Assembly (NCBI GenBank): GCA_028274465.1
Contig: CM051458.1
Span: 26,427,566-26,491,565, forward strand
Origin: Plantago ovata
Lineage: Eukaryota; Streptophyta; Magnoliopsida; Lamiales; Plantaginaceae
DNA: 64,000 nucleotides
Direction of reading: 5' to 3'
Part shown: one piece after another, positions 43,836 through 56,900 of the stretch
How positions within the stretch are numbered: the stretch's first letter is position 1
How the letters are laid out: the number at the start of each line of letters is the position of its first letter
The notes under the pieces: model-generated
Told to the model about the DNA's origin: nothing
Seen by the model: the letters and a program-made list of their open reading frames with translations, nothing else
Databases searched by the model: none
Program-made: the position numbers and the translations under genes

Positions 43836-45720
43836 TTTTATAGAGTTTTCCAAAGCCAACTATGAGCAACTTCTGGTTGGGCTTCCAGAAAAGTTGTGTT
43901 AGGATAATACTTTTGTTTAAGCACTTTTACCCAAAAAGAGTCTTCATTTGATATTAACTTCCAAGCCAGCTTTAGTTGGAAGGCTTTATTCATGTCACCT
44001 AAGTTTCTAACACCTAGCCCTCCTTGGCCTTTTGGAAGGCATACAGTTTTCCAATTTATTCTGGCTCTTTTGCTAGTTTCCTTAGTAGCATTCCATAGAA
44101 ATTGTTTATTGCAAGAATTAATTTTGCTGATACAAGTACTAGGAATTTTAGCTACTTGCATGCAGTAAGAAGGAATTGTATTTGTAACTGCTGCAATAAG
44201 AGTGGATCTACCCGCATAAGAAAGAAATTTTGAGTACCAATTATCAATCCTACTGACTACTCTATCAACAATATAATCAAATAAGTCTGTCTTCTTTTTA
44301 CCAAAGAGAAAGGGTAAACCCAAATATTTATCCAACCTTTTGTTTGAGGCAACTCCTAACTTTTGAAGAATTTGTTGCTTTCTGTTAGTAGTTGTGTTTG
44401 GTGAAAAAAGAATTCTAGATTTTATCCAATAGATTTTTTGGCCAGAAGCATTAGCATAAGTGTTAAGGCAATTTTGTATACCCCTAACTGAATATTTTGT
44501 TGACTTACAGAAAATCATACAATCATCGGCAAAGCATAAAATAGGGATTTTAGGGCCATTCCTACTTGACTTAAGCCCTTGGAATGTTCCTAAGGCTTCT
44601 TGTTTTATAATATAATGAACAAACAATTCTTGGGCTAAAATAAAAAGATAAGGAGATAGAGGATCTCCTTGTCTGATTCCTCTAGAAGGTTGCCAAGTCT
44701 GGGAAGTGTTGTTATTAACAATCACTTGATAAGTTACAGATTTCATACATTCCAGAATTAAGGAGATAATTTTCCCAGGGAAATTGAATTTTTTAAGAGC
44801 TAGAATGACAAAATCCCATTCTAGTCTATCATAGACCTTTTCCACATCTAGTTTTAAAGCCATATAATACTGTTTTGACTTTGTTTTTTTGTTCATTATA
44901 TGAAGAAGTTCATGAGCTAAGAGAATATTATCACTAATTTGTCTACCTGGGACAAAGGCACTTTAATAAGGTGAAATAAGGTCCTTGAGATGAGGTCTTA
45001 TTCTATTAACCAAGATTTTTGAAATAATTTTATAACTAACACTACAAAGGCTAATTGGTCTGAAATGAGTTACTAATTTGGGATTGGGTCTCTTTGGTAT
45101 TAAAACAATGGAGGTGTCATTGATATTTCTAGGCATTTCACCTGTTTGAAAAAACTTTTAACTAAATTTGAAACCACTTTCCCAATAAGGTCCCAGTTTT
45201 GTTGATAAAAGAAAGCGTTTAAACCATCAGGTCCTGGAGCTTTGTCAGGGCCTATACTTTTGATAGCACATAAGATTTCTTCATCCTCAATATCTTTAAT
45301 GAGATGAATGTGATCTGCAGTGGTAATAGTTGGAAGGCTTAAATCTTTGAAATCATCTAGATTATTATTTTGGCAGATACTCTGTTCTTTAAATAAGTTC
45401 TCAAAGTTTTGAGTTAAGAGGTCTCTGTCAGTGATCCAGTTATTGTTTTCATCCAGAATTCCATGAATATAATTTTTCCTTTTTTGATTAGTTGCATAAG
45501 CATGAAAGTACTTAGTATTAGCATCTCCTAACTTAATCCAATTATTTTTAGCTCTTTGAGCCCAATAAATACTTTTTTGCTTTCTCAATTTATTTATGTA
45601 GTTTCTAATATTTGTTTCCATTTGACCATAAAGCGCGGGGTTCTGAGGGATTTTCATGTTTATTTCATACAAAAGATTCTTACTTTTATTAATTTCTTCT
45701 TTCAAATCCTTTAGAGTTGC
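43836..45720 (-). pseudogene. LINE ORF2 reverse transcriptase
   Basis: From the N-terminal side: KLGDANTKYFHAYATNQKRK, GPDKAPGPDGLNAFF (45230-45275), then a frameshift near 45150. [20 protein letters not shown] and SAFVPGRQISDN follow, with a stop (TAA for an expected CAA) near 44963. The frame 43838-44896 then has ALKLDVEKVYDRLEWDF, RGIRQGDPLSPYLF and the catalytic CFADDCMIF near 44522-44540. It ends at a TAA at 43836 that separates it from the zinc-binding region. All major L1 RT blocks are present. Confidence 0.92.
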
Positions 45721-46601
45721 AAGAGGCCATTTTGGTGCTTTATTTGCTAAGGAATTACAAAATACATAAAAGATTTCTTATCCTCAACAATGTCCCTATC
45801 CCACAGGTTTTTGAGGTTTTCTATAAAGACTTTATTATCTTGCCAAGCATTTTCAAACCTAAATCTTCTTGGAGGTTTGTTAATATCATCTCTAGTGTCA
45901 ATAAGAAGCAAGGTATGGTCAGAAGTTGTAGTTGGTATATTCCTTACTATAGTGTTTGGATAATTCATTATCCAACTATGATTGGCACAGGCTCTATCTA
46001 ATCTTTCACAGATAAAAGAATGGCCAAATTGTCTATTTGACCAGGTGTAAAGAGGGCCACAAAAACCTAGATCATCTAAGTTACAATTCATAAGGCAGTC
46101 TCTAAATTTATTCATTCTAAACCATTCAGGGTTTCTACCACCTAGTTTTTCATAAGGGTGTAAATATGAATTAAAATCACCACATACCAGCCAATCAGTA
46201 TTAATATGTAAGAATAAATTTTCGAGATCTTTCCATACCTGAGCTTGCTTTGCGTGTTGTGGGGCATTGTATACCGTTGTGACATTGACCTCCTTTCCGC
46301 ATCTGTTGATAAGGACCCTTGCATTGATGATTCTGTCTGAAATCTGTGTTGAACTCATCTTGACCTATCTGTCATCCCAAAGTAGCCAAAACCCACCCGA
46401 TTGCGGTGCTTCCTGCGGTGGAGGTACAATCTTATAGTTCTCAAATTTGTGTCTCTTGATGATTGGCTCCGAGACCTTTGCACTGGCTCTTGTATCCATC
46501 AACAATATTAACACTGGGTTGAAAACCGTAATGTATTCCTCAAGTTCTGCTGCAAATTCTGGCTTGCTGACGCCACGAATATTCCATGCTAGGATCTTCA
46601 T
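45721..46601 (-). pseudogene. LINE ORF2 apurinic-like endonuclease
   Basis: ORF2 probably starts at the ATG at 46601 (MKILAWNIRGVSKPEFAAEL), the standard beginning of plant L1 ORF2. An in-frame TAG (46362-46364) interrupts the domain after GGFWLLWDDR. The remainder has LVCGDFNSYLHPYEKLGG, GPLYTWSNRQFG, ICERLDRACANHSW and TTTSDHTLLLI (the D-F-N and S-D-H motifs), so catalytic residues are still readable. A one-base loss near 45747 breaks the link to RT. This enzyme nicks target DNA to prime insertion. Confidence 0.9.
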
Positions 46602-46696
46602 AGTATCATACTTGATGTCTGGGTGTAGCTTCAGGGCTCTCTTGTTGCTGCCCTGCTCTTCTTCTCTTTGTATCGGGAGTGCCATCACGGCCGGCA

Positions 46697-49600
46697 CTAT
46701 GCCGTTTGAGTATGGTTCGATCTTGACTTTGTGGTTGTGTGAGCTCCCAGCAAGTTTTCCATCTTGCGAATCTCGTAAGTCATCAAACGGAACTCGTCGT
46801 CTTCAACAACTGAAAGATGTAAGGAACCGTGCACAAGGACTGGATCGTATACTCGTTTGCATTTATTCTTTCTATCTGCTTCAAGATTTCGTCTCCTTGA
46901 CCCATGACTGTCGCTGCAAACTCCGATTGGAGTTGGAGATTGGCATCCGTCTGGTCCGGGATTTTGATCTGATGTTGGGTTAGTAGAGGTTCGACACGAA
47001 TGTACGGGGGTGGTGGAAGGAATGTAATTGGGAATAAGGCAAGAGTCGGTCGTGGTATCGGCCACTAGATTGGGACTGATTGTAGAATCGGTTGAGCAAA
47101 TGGTGGTAGTGGAGCAATTTGGGGGAGAAAATGAAATTGGGGCCTTGGGGGGGGGGGGGTAAAGGACCGGGCGTTGATTTTGGTTTTGGTTCTGGTCCAA
47201 CATCACCTGGTTTGGTGATTGGGCTTGGCCTATTAATTGATTGAGAGTTGGGTATTGGGCCTGAGGTGGATTGAGTTGGTATGGATGGCTCTGTAGGGCT
47301 GCGTTTAAATCTGGCCAAGTGTTTAAGTCTGGTCTTTGGTTGGTCTGGGATGGGGTTGTGGGAATTATTGGGTTGAGAAATGGGTTCGACCCGGTCTGGT
47401 TCAAAGTCCACCTCTGAGTTGGATCCGAATGATTTAATGGAGTCTGTGGTGCCCAGTCCATCTGCATGGCTCCTTGTCCTAATTGAAAATCTTTTCCCTG
47501 CAACTAAGAACCCTCTCCTATTATTGGATTTCTTTTGGTAGTTGATTTGTTGTCGAGTTCATTGAGTAGTGACTCTGGGTTGGAATCGGTTTCCACGGGT
47601 GAAAAGTTGCTCTCTAAGCTCGTCTCATCTCTCCCGGTGAGTGTCTTATCGACAATGATCCGACCGGCGGATTCATCGGCGGGTCCGGTATTTGTAGCTG
47701 AGAGAGGAACGGTCGGTGATTGTACTGTGGCTGGGGTCTTTGTAGGTGCATCATTGTTGCATTGTGATTCAATTGGCTTTGGAAATTGGGGATTAGGGTT
47801 TGTGATCTTTGTATTTGGTCTAGGGTTTGCGGTGGATGAAAAATGGCCGGATGTGGAGCATTCTGAGATCGGAGGTAAGATATTGCCGACTGTAGGATCC
47901 TGTCTGGCGGAGCTGTGGAGAAGTGTGGAGGTTGTTGCGTGACTTGTGGCGGGTTGGTTCTGTTTGGAGTTCCATTGTTGCGGTTGTGGCTGTTTGGACT
48001 GTGATTTCGGGGGTAGAGTGTGCTGATGGGAGAGGGAGACTTGGTGCTGTCGGAGTGTTGTGACTCTCTTTCCGGTGAGAACGGATGCTCCGATAAGTTC
48101 TCCATCGTTTTCTTGTGTGAGTGGAGTTAAGTTTTGGTTATTATTTTTTTCTGTTGTGTGACTGATTTCTTGAGCATTTGAGTCTCTATAACTTCTCTTG
48201 CTTGGAAAGTGTGTTTCTTTAATATTGGGAGGCAGAGCAATATCAGATACATTCACTGCCGTTATTAAATTCTTGTCAGATGAAGCTGTCAGAATTTGCA
48301 TGCAGGTACCTTTAGATTGAGCGTGCAAAATTGGTTTAACTGCTGTAGTTAGGGGATTTTTAGTAGCCATAGGTACATGTTGTTCTGTATGTGGCTGCAT
48401 GGCTTGGTTTGCAGAGATTTGTGCCAAGTGTCTATCTGAAGTGGGGTTGGTTGAGAAGGGGGATTCGAAACGACTTGTAGTGACATCAGTTGGGGCATTA
48501 ATTTGGTTGGGTGATGTAGTTGTCATATCTTTATTTGTGTTAGAGCTTGGATTATTATAAGGGGAATTTTGGTTGAAAAGTTCAGGTTTGTTTGTGCTAG
48601 TGGATTTAATATTGAGTTGTATTATCTGGCACGTGCAGGGGGGGGGCGTTGGATGTTTCAGGATCAGTGTCTACATCTTTATTATTTTTTTTGTAACCAT
48701 TTTTCCCTTGACTATTATAGTTGCCTTCTTTTTTCTTTCCACTATTTTCTCTATTTCTAATAATTCTTTTATCTATGATGGACCAGAGGCTTTTGGGGTG
48801 GAGTCTGGGTGGTTGAGGTTCAGAATTGGAAGTGTTATGATCTAAGGTTGTGCATTTATTTATTTTGCGACCAATTTTGCCACAAGATTGGCAGAAATCA
48901 GCACTTAATTCATAAGTGACAAGTTGTCTAATTGTGCCTAAGTGAATGGGTTTAACTAGAGGTTTGTTGGTATCTATTTCAACACAAAGCCTTGCAAACT
49001 TTCCTCTAATTAATTGGATAGTGTTTGCATCTACTTTGATTGGTCTTCCTATTAAGGTTGCTAGTTTAAAGAGAATATCAAAGTCATAATATTCTATGGG
49101 TAGCTCTTCAAGTTGAATCCAAACAATCATTTTATTTGGCAGGACATTAGAGATTTTAAACCCTGGATACCATTGTTGAACTGCCAGGTAATAAGTGAAT
49201 AATTGCCATGGACCTCCTGAAAGGGCTTTGACATAATCATCTTCTGAAGTTACCTTAAGAATGTAGAAACCTTGCCCTAAATCCGTGACATAGAGGTGGT
49301 TGTCTGTTCTCCAAATTCCCTTAAGGTGTTTTCCTATATTTAAAATTACTCTCTCACACCCTACTATTTGGATAATCAAAGATCTTTCCCAGTACTTATG
49401 GATTTTATCTACCTCACTCTCTATCAGGATTAAAGGGACCTCATGTTCTGGATAGTTATGGCTACTGCTTGTCTGCTGAACGTTGTTATTTTTTCCTTCC
49501 TATGGTTCAACCAAGTGGGAAAGAAAGTGTGGGTATGCTTATTAGAAACTTTGTCTTTGTAGGAGGTTTGTATATTTGGTGGTTTTTGTCCTCTATTTTC

Positions 49601-50221
49601 TTCCTGATCTGTTCTGGTTTCATGTTGGCTGGACCTGTAATCTTGCTCAGATGGAACTTCTGGAATACCATTCCTATGCTCATGAATGTTAAAGTGTGAA
49701 GGATTAATATTGGAGGTGGTATGGTTGCTTTCCTCATCTACTGACATATTCTCCTGGCTTTCTGTGTCACTAATACCTTTATTCATGTATTTTCGCAGGA
49801 AATAATCCAGATCGTGAGATTCTTTATTTTCATACCTTTCATGATGCACTGGTCGAGTCTTTTCTTCTCCTTGATGTGGAATTTCCCTCTGTTCTTCTGA
49901 AGTTACATGGAACTGGTCGTCTTGCTGGATCTGGACCGGGGTTGTTTGTGATTGTTGGGGGCCTAACATCTTTTTTTGGTTGTTTAGGATGATGTCCTCT
50001 TCTATTGATGCGTGTTTACTGTCATCTGCTGGATTGTTATTTCTCAATACATCATCATGTAGCCTTTGCTCGTTCTCCAAGGGGTGTAGATTAGTTCTTT
50101 GTACTTGTTGAATTTTCCGGGCAAATTCAACGTTTTTCTTCTTAAGCTTCTCAATTTTGCCTCTGTCTCTATCTTCCACATGCGCCATGTATCTCATGAA
50201 TTTCAGTTTATCTGGATCCAT
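46697..50221 (-). pseudogene. LINE ORF1 (nucleic-acid-binding, DUF4283-like)
   Basis: Starts at 50221 (MDPDKLKFMRYMAHVEDRD) with a charged, probably coiled-coil N-terminus. A frameshift near 49430 leads to a DUF4283-like fold: ERVILNIGKHLKGIWRT, FYILKVTSEDDYVKAL, GGPWQLF, NKMIVWIQLEELPIEYYD (48900-49350). It has a CCHC-type knuckle with an Arg in place of His (CQSCGKIGRKINKC, about 48860-48900). Beyond 48600 the sequence is a long low-complexity Ser/Thr/Pro/Asn/Gln-rich linker in shifting frames to 46697. Plant L1 ORF1 proteins bind element RNA. The linker is long but its coding status is uncertain. Confidence 0.8.
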
Positions 50222-50938
<717 letters not shown>

Positions 50939-50953
50939 TACTAAAAGTTAAAC

Positions 50954-51026
50954 GTTGATGTTCAGTGTTTGTGAAATAAGCAGTAATGAGTAATGGAGTG
51001 GTCGGTTGTTATTGTGTCTGTGGTCC
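50954..51026. other. Flank between LINE and Tat-like LTR
   Basis: 73 bp with no recognised feature. It either belongs to older DNA or is the end of the Tat-like LTR, whose outer boundary is not certain. Confidence 0.4.
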
Positions 51027-52081
51027 TGGTAGTCAAAGATTGTTAATAAGCCAACACCGCGATTCCATTATCAAAGCAGAGTTTATTGGATACTTGGATT
51101 AATGACATTATTCACTAAAGATTTGATATAACAAATCATTTACAAAGAGATAGAGATGTGCACAAGACTTGCACAAATCACAAATACAAAATAAGAAATC
51201 CAAAGATTACTCCTCAAGATACCTAACCCGCTAACCCAACTATAGTTATGAACAGGATTACATCTTCATCACCAAATTCGTCTAGTATATCTATCCACAA
51301 AGGCAAGAGTCCAATGATAATGAGTTTTGTTGAAGGGTAATTCGTGTTTCTTTCTAAGTTCGCAATGAGTCGCTAGTCTAAGTCATTCTAGTTCTTCTTC
51401 TTGTAGTGTTCCCCTAAGGTAGGAAATGAGCCTTCTTGTAGCTTCCTCGTACCTGAAATAGACTAGAGGGGGGGGGTTAGTGTCTCTTGCCCGGTCTGTA
51501 AGGTATCAGACCGGAGAGGCGACTTTACGAGTAGGGAGTTGTGAGGCTTCCCTAGTATGAGTAGTGAAAGTGGTGCTCGTGTGGTGTCATTAATGCTTAC
51601 TGTTGAGGAATAAATGAGGCCTTTATATACTTGTGGCCTTTCAACTTCCGGTCGCGTAGGATCACGCCACGTGTACGGCTAGGATTGAGGCCTTCCTCGG
51701 CCCAGGCCCATTAAGGAGGTCCGTGGGCCTTGGCCCAAGGGAGCAACCATGGCTGGTCGCTCTGGGGTCCTCGTTCCTTCCTTGTGCGTGGATGATGCGA
51801 GTAGTGTCCTGCTCAGTTTCTGTCAAGGAGCGTTACCTTGACGTAAGGTCTCCTCGAGCCCGAGAGATGCTCCTCGAGCCCACTGGCAGCTTTGTCCTTA
51901 TGAGGAGCTTATTTTGAGGGTTGTCCTCCCAGTGATGGTCGGACCTTATGTTGGTCGATCCACACCTTAGTGACATACTTGGGTGTGGTCGTGCCCTTTG
52001 AGGGACGGCCTATGATGCTTTGTCGCGCTCTTAGACCGCTCCAGTTCGTACATGCGGACTGGACATATTTCAACACTAACA
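51027..52081 (-). repeat. Tat-like 3' LTR
   Basis: Inner end at 52081 (TGTTAGTGTTG on the minus strand), just after the polypurine tract. The outer end is placed at 51027 by a terminal CA on the minus strand and is tentative. A TATATAAAG box on the minus strand lies at about 51620-51630. The inner 90 bp are homologous to 15953-16041. Confidence 0.68.
51620..51630 (-). promoter_or_regulatory. TATA box of the Tat-like LTR
   Basis: GTATATAAAGG on the minus strand, in a suitable place inside the LTR for the U3/R promoter. Confidence 0.55.
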
Positions 52082-52329
52082 TATGTCCCCCTAGTTTCCA
52101 AGTATCTTTGTAGAAGATAGTTGAGGAACTATGTTGAAGTAGAGGTCGAGCAGAGCCTCGACTAGTAGTGGGCGAAAAAAGATTTCCGTATTCGCACCTT
52201 GGTATCTTTCCCTCCTCCTATCTCTCCCCCCCCCCCTTTTTATAGGGTGCGAGCAGACGTTGCTCGGACCGTATGAAAAGAGGTATTTTTGCTGGGAAAA
52301 GATCGGATCCGGGTAAGTATTCCTTGGTG
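52082..52329 (-). other. Polypurine tract and 3' UTR of the Tat-like element
   Basis: On the minus strand AAACTAGGGGGACATA directly precedes the LTR. The next 230 bp contain a G-run (52227-52237 as C on plus) and match the fragment at 15608-15950. Confidence 0.72.
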
Positions 52330-52735
52330 GAATGGAATGACTTTCTGCCGCTTTTTTGCTTGCAAAGTATCTCGTGGAGAGATACTTGTGTAAAAGGAAT
52401 GGAATGACTTCCTGCCGCTTTTTTGCTTGCAAAGTATCTCGTGGAGAGATACTTGTGTAAAAGGAATGGAATGACTTCCTGCCGCTTTTTGCTTGCAAAG
52501 TATCTCGTGGAGAGATACTTGTGTAAAAGGAATGGAATGACTTCCTGCCGCTTTTTTGCTTGCAAAGTATCTCGTGGAGAGATACTTGTGTAAAAGGAAT
52601 GGAATGACTTCCTGCCGCTTTTTTGCTTGCAAAGTATCTCGTGGAGAGATACTTGTGTAAAAGGAATGGAATGACTTCCTGCCGCTTTTTTCTTGCAAAG
52701 TATCTCGTGGAGAGATACTTGTGTAAAAGGAATCT
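52330..52735 (-). repeat. 67-bp tandem repeat, six copies, with inner hairpin
   Basis: Six nearly identical units of 66-67 bp; the length varies by one or two T in a T-run. Every unit holds an inverted repeat AGTATCTC-GTGGA-GAGATACT. Overlapping minus-strand frames through it are a by-product of the repeat. Confidence 0.93.
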
Positions 52736-53080
52736 CGAGGAGAGTAGCTTCATGAGCGGCTCCTCGATCCCCTGACACGTGTCCGTCAAGTTTTCGCTTT
52801 TCTGACATTTTTCACAATGTTGTCCCGAGGAGGACAGATCATGGTCGTCGACCTGTCTCTGCGTGTCTCGAGTAGCCCGGTGCTCGCGCCGCGAATTGAT
52901 TGCTGTGTGGTTAGGTAATTCGCTTCGACCTTGGGAACTGTGCCCGCTCCGGAGCGGGAGCGTGGAGGGCATAACCGGTAATTCGCCAGGCGGCCGTGAT
53001 CTGGACCGTTGATCTTGGGTACGTGGTCGGTCCAGATGGCGCGAGGGCATGCGTCGTTTCGTATCCCCGAGATACCCTTC
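52736..53080. other. Region between tandem repeats and antisense promoter
   Basis: About 345 bp of mixed composition with no ORF. It is probably the upstream regulatory region of the plus-strand gene; no specific sites were recognised. Confidence 0.45.
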
Positions 53081-53089
53081 TATAAATAG
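53081..53089 (+). promoter_or_regulatory. TATA box of the antisense gene
   Basis: TATAAATAG on the plus strand, followed about 25 bp later by a plausible start region (around 53110) and a long leader. It lies opposite to the retrotransposon's own direction. Confidence 0.6.
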
Positions 53090-53104
53090 GTCAACACTCG
53101 GTCA

Positions 53105-53939
53105 TTCCACACTTTTCGCAATCCGAGTACTCAGAGTTAAAACGAGAGAGCGAGGAGAGTTTCTGAGATCGACAAGCAACGTGGTCGAGACAAGCAGTGA
53201 GCGAGGAGACTTTCCGGCGTCCAGAATCCGAGTTTCAGGCGAACTTTCAGCTTTTCCGGCTTCCAACCTTTACCAACTTAACAACAAGTAAGTTTCCGGT
53301 TCTTTGCCTTTAATTTCTTGCTTTAATCTTCTCCATTTCGCTTGAATTTGCTGCTCTTCTGCTTTTCGTTGTTGCTCTTTGCATCTCGGCTCTTCCTTTT
53401 CTGTTTTTTGCCTTCTCGGAATGTTGTCATCTGAGTAATTGCCGTTGGACGGCGGCCTTTGAACGGCATTGGACTTAATTAAACTGTAAATGGACGTTTA
53501 ACCGGACTTTAACGGATCGAATTGAACCAATTTGTCTCGCATGCCTGTAGGAGTAGTTCCCTCTTATGCCTTTTTATTTTGCTGTAAACCCTTGTTGCCT
53601 CCTCATTAGCGTACGGCTGTAGAAATAACTGTAGGATTCTTCTGTTTCCTCGAGCGGTTGGTCGCCCGGTTGCTTTTCGATTTTGTTGTATGCGCATGCT
53701 CGCTCCTATTTGCTTTATTCACATGTGGTCATGCTGCTCGATTTTTTACTTATGCTTTGAGCGGTTGGTCGCTCCTTGTATGTCTACTCGCTCCATGTAT
53801 GTTTTACTTGTAGAGTAACTTCTTTTCTTTCTCGCTTGAGATTTTTCTCCGTTCGGGAGGTCGAACGTAATGAATATACCTAAAAGGACCTCTCGGACTA
53901 TCACCAACCATCCTAACTTCTCCTTTGCCCACCTTTAGG
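53105..53939 (+). other. Leader exon and first intron of the antisense gene
   Basis: Putative 5' UTR exon to about 53287 ending at a GTAAGT donor, then an intron of ~650 bp rich in T, ending at the acceptor CACCTTTAG at about 53938. The ATG follows at 53940. There is no other gene in this stretch. Confidence 0.5.
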
Positions 53940-56900
53940 ATGTCCGAGAGGAGCGACGACAGCCAGAACATATCGGCCGCTGGTGAGTATGGGAGCGACC
54001 ATACTACGTCGCCTGATACGTCAGACGTATCGGCGACTTTCCTTGATGACACTATGGAACAGGCTGCCGAGGAGCCTCAGCTCGAACAAGGTGGCGAGCA
54101 GGCTGGCGAGGAAGGGGACGAAGAGACCGAAAGCGAGGAGGATCTCTCTCAGCTCGTCACCCGAAAGAGGCGTCGTAGCGAGGATGACGATTTTATTGAT
54201 GACCGGACGGAGGCTGAGGGTGGTCCCCGCAACCCGGGTGTGTCTGCGGAGTTGATTACTCGCGCTGCCCAAGTCCATGGTCGTAACTATGGGGCAGTTA
54301 ATATGGTCCCTCCTGCCGACATCCGGATCGAGGAGATGGATGACACGGAGAGGCCGGAGTTGGCCTTGGCGCTTTATGAGGAGGGTGAACATTCAGCCCC
54401 GCGCGGGAAGGCTCCAATTCCCGTCCAGATCATCGATAGCGATGAGACGGAAGATGAGAGCGAGGAGGACGACGAAGCGACCTCTCCTCGGACTAATCCC
54501 CTCTTCAAAGAGGGTTAGATTCCCTCCACAAACCACTAGGAGGGCTGTGATTACCGACGAGGAGGAGGATGAAGTTCCTCTGACGATCGGAGACACCCAC
54601 AGGAGTGAAGCTGGTCCGAGCACTAGATCTCCTTCCTTCTCGGAGGGGCAAAGGCGTGCTATTAGAGATGCGAAGAGGTTCACACGCGAGGAGGAGACTA
54701 GCTACCACTCTATCGATCCGACTACGATAGATTTTACTTTTCCGAGTGGGACCGAGCAGCCAACCCACTCGAGGACCAGGAGGGTGAAATGCGTCGAGCT
54801 CAGATGGCTGCTGACAAGAAAAAAGCGGAGAGGAGAGCGAGCAAGCGTTCTCGCTCTGGCAAGTCCAAAAAGGCGAAGTTAGTCAAGGAGCCTGAGCCTA
54901 AAACAACCAAGGCCGTGAGAAGAAATTTACGAAGAGTGCTCGCACGGTTGACCTCCCGATCCTCAGGGCGAGAAGAACGAGGATGGCATAATACCGACCA
55001 CCTCTTCTACCGTCAAGATCGACGAGGTTCCCACACTTAGGTGGAGTATTCTCTTCCTGATAATAAGTTTGACATCCTCGTGCCCAAGGAGGATCAAACT
55101 TTTTACAATGCTCCCCCTGGGTATATGGCCGTTCACTGCCTCAGCTTGGATCGAGGATGGATACTTCCATTCTGTGATGCTTTCCGCGACCTCTTCAACA
55201 CATTGGGGATCGCTCCTTGGCAGCTGGTGCCAAGTGCCTTCGGCACCTTGGTATGTTTTGGAGTCTTTTGCATGAAGAAGGCGATCGAGCTAAACTTCCA
55301 CAATTTTAATCAACTGTTCCGAGTCTCGATGAGCTCAGGGAACAAGTATTTCTATTACTTCAATGCTCGGCCCGGGTTGGGTTTCATCATGGACGCTCCT
55401 AGCTCCTCGGGCTACAAGTGGTTTCAATAGTACTTCTACATCAGGAAGAGAAGGTTGCCTAACATGACCGAGGAGGAGCTGGAGTGGGGAGTGCCCAAGC
55501 TCATGTTTCGGGGAAAGATAGCGGACAAGCATCCGTTGCCCGAGGAGTCTGATCCCTGGGTCTGGAGCTCGAGGAGCAGAATCGGGGACCCCATCCCGAG
55601 AAGTACTTCTACTGGGGGTTGGTCCTTCAGCCGCTTCCCTTTTTGGCGGTCTTTCGCCTTATGCTTACACCGGGTATATCGGGAACCGTATACTAAAAAA
55701 GTCCTCTTCGGTAATTAGTCTTCGTATCTTTTCTTCACTTTGCACTTGCAAGTTTTCTTGGTTTTCTTGTTGTTCGTAATATGTCCTTGCTTTCTTACTT
55801 TCCTCGTCGATTCTTATTGCTCCTCGATCGTACTAACTTGTGGTTATTCTCTTGCAGCTTATTGGTTCCAGTGGATCATGTCGAAGACTCTGGCCGCCAA
55901 GGAGGAACAGAGGAGGAAGCAGAGGTTGGCTAATAAACAAACAAAGATCCTCGGTTCTTTGAATTTGACCCCTCCTCGAAATGCCGCGCATCATCGCGAT
56001 GCTTTAGTGCAGGAGGGGCTCGATACCCGAGAGAACCCTGTAGAGGCCATCAAGAGGGCCGAGGAGGAGGCCGCTGCGAAGAGGGCTAAAGAGGCTAAGG
56101 AGGCCGAGGAGGAGGCCTTGAATACTATCGAGGCGGAGAAAGGCCTGAGAGGCCTGCAGCGAAGAAGGGAGCGAGGAAGCTCAACCTCGGTGGAACCAAT
56201 GAGCCTGCCCGCAAGAAGGGTAAGGTAGCCGCTTCTGGAGATGAAGTGAAGCGGCTCATTCAAATGAGCGACCTCGACAGGGCACATGAGCTGAGCATGT
56301 GCTCGCTCCAGGTACTTGTCTTCATTCTTTGTGTTGTAAAATTTCTCTAAGTATAAATTTTCTCTCCTCGCTAACTTTGTTTTCTTTTTGAAGCTCGAGA
56401 ACTTGAAGGAGGCCTATGGCCAAGTTGCTGCGGACAGGGCCGACATAGGGGTCGTTATCGAGGACCTCGAGAAGAAGCTTGCTGCTTCAGAGTCAAAAGC
56501 CAAGGTCCTCGGAGGCTGAAGCCGGAAAGCTCAAATAAAGGTAGAGGAGCTCGAGAAGGAGCTTTCCCGGGAGAAATCGAGGAGCAAGAGCTTCAAGGGT
56601 GCCTATGCCACTTTATCCATTTGCATGGAAAAGTTCAAGGCAAGCATTCTGTCCTTTCTAAAGGGAAGCCGAGTCTCTGCTGCTCGCGACTTCATGTCTT
56701 CGGTCACCTACAAGTTGGCCCTGAGAGATGTGCAAGTGGCATCTCGCGAGGAGGGGCTTCTTCTCGTGCGTTGGCAACTAAAGAGGGTCAACTTGCTTCC
56801 CTTCAGGCTGACTTCGATCCGACGACCGCGAAGGACCTGCATCCCGGGCGGCGCGAGGACTGACTCCTTACCCCCGATGAGGAGATTCCGAGGAGATGCA

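Noticed and set aside
46447-47942. Plus-strand frames opposite LINE ORF1 and ORF2.
   Set aside because: They are shadows of the minus-strand LINE coding regions, which have clear endonuclease motifs.
52330-52735. Regular repeats considered as a CRISPR array.
   Set aside because: The units are directly tandem without unique spacers and the DNA is from a plant nucleus.
52091-53050. Long minus-strand frame with repeated SFYTSISPRDTLQA-type units, looking like a repeat protein.
   Set aside because: It and two other overlapping frames are translations of the 67-bp non-coding repeat. The unit length is 66-67 bp, so the frame shifts between copies, and there is no recognised domain.
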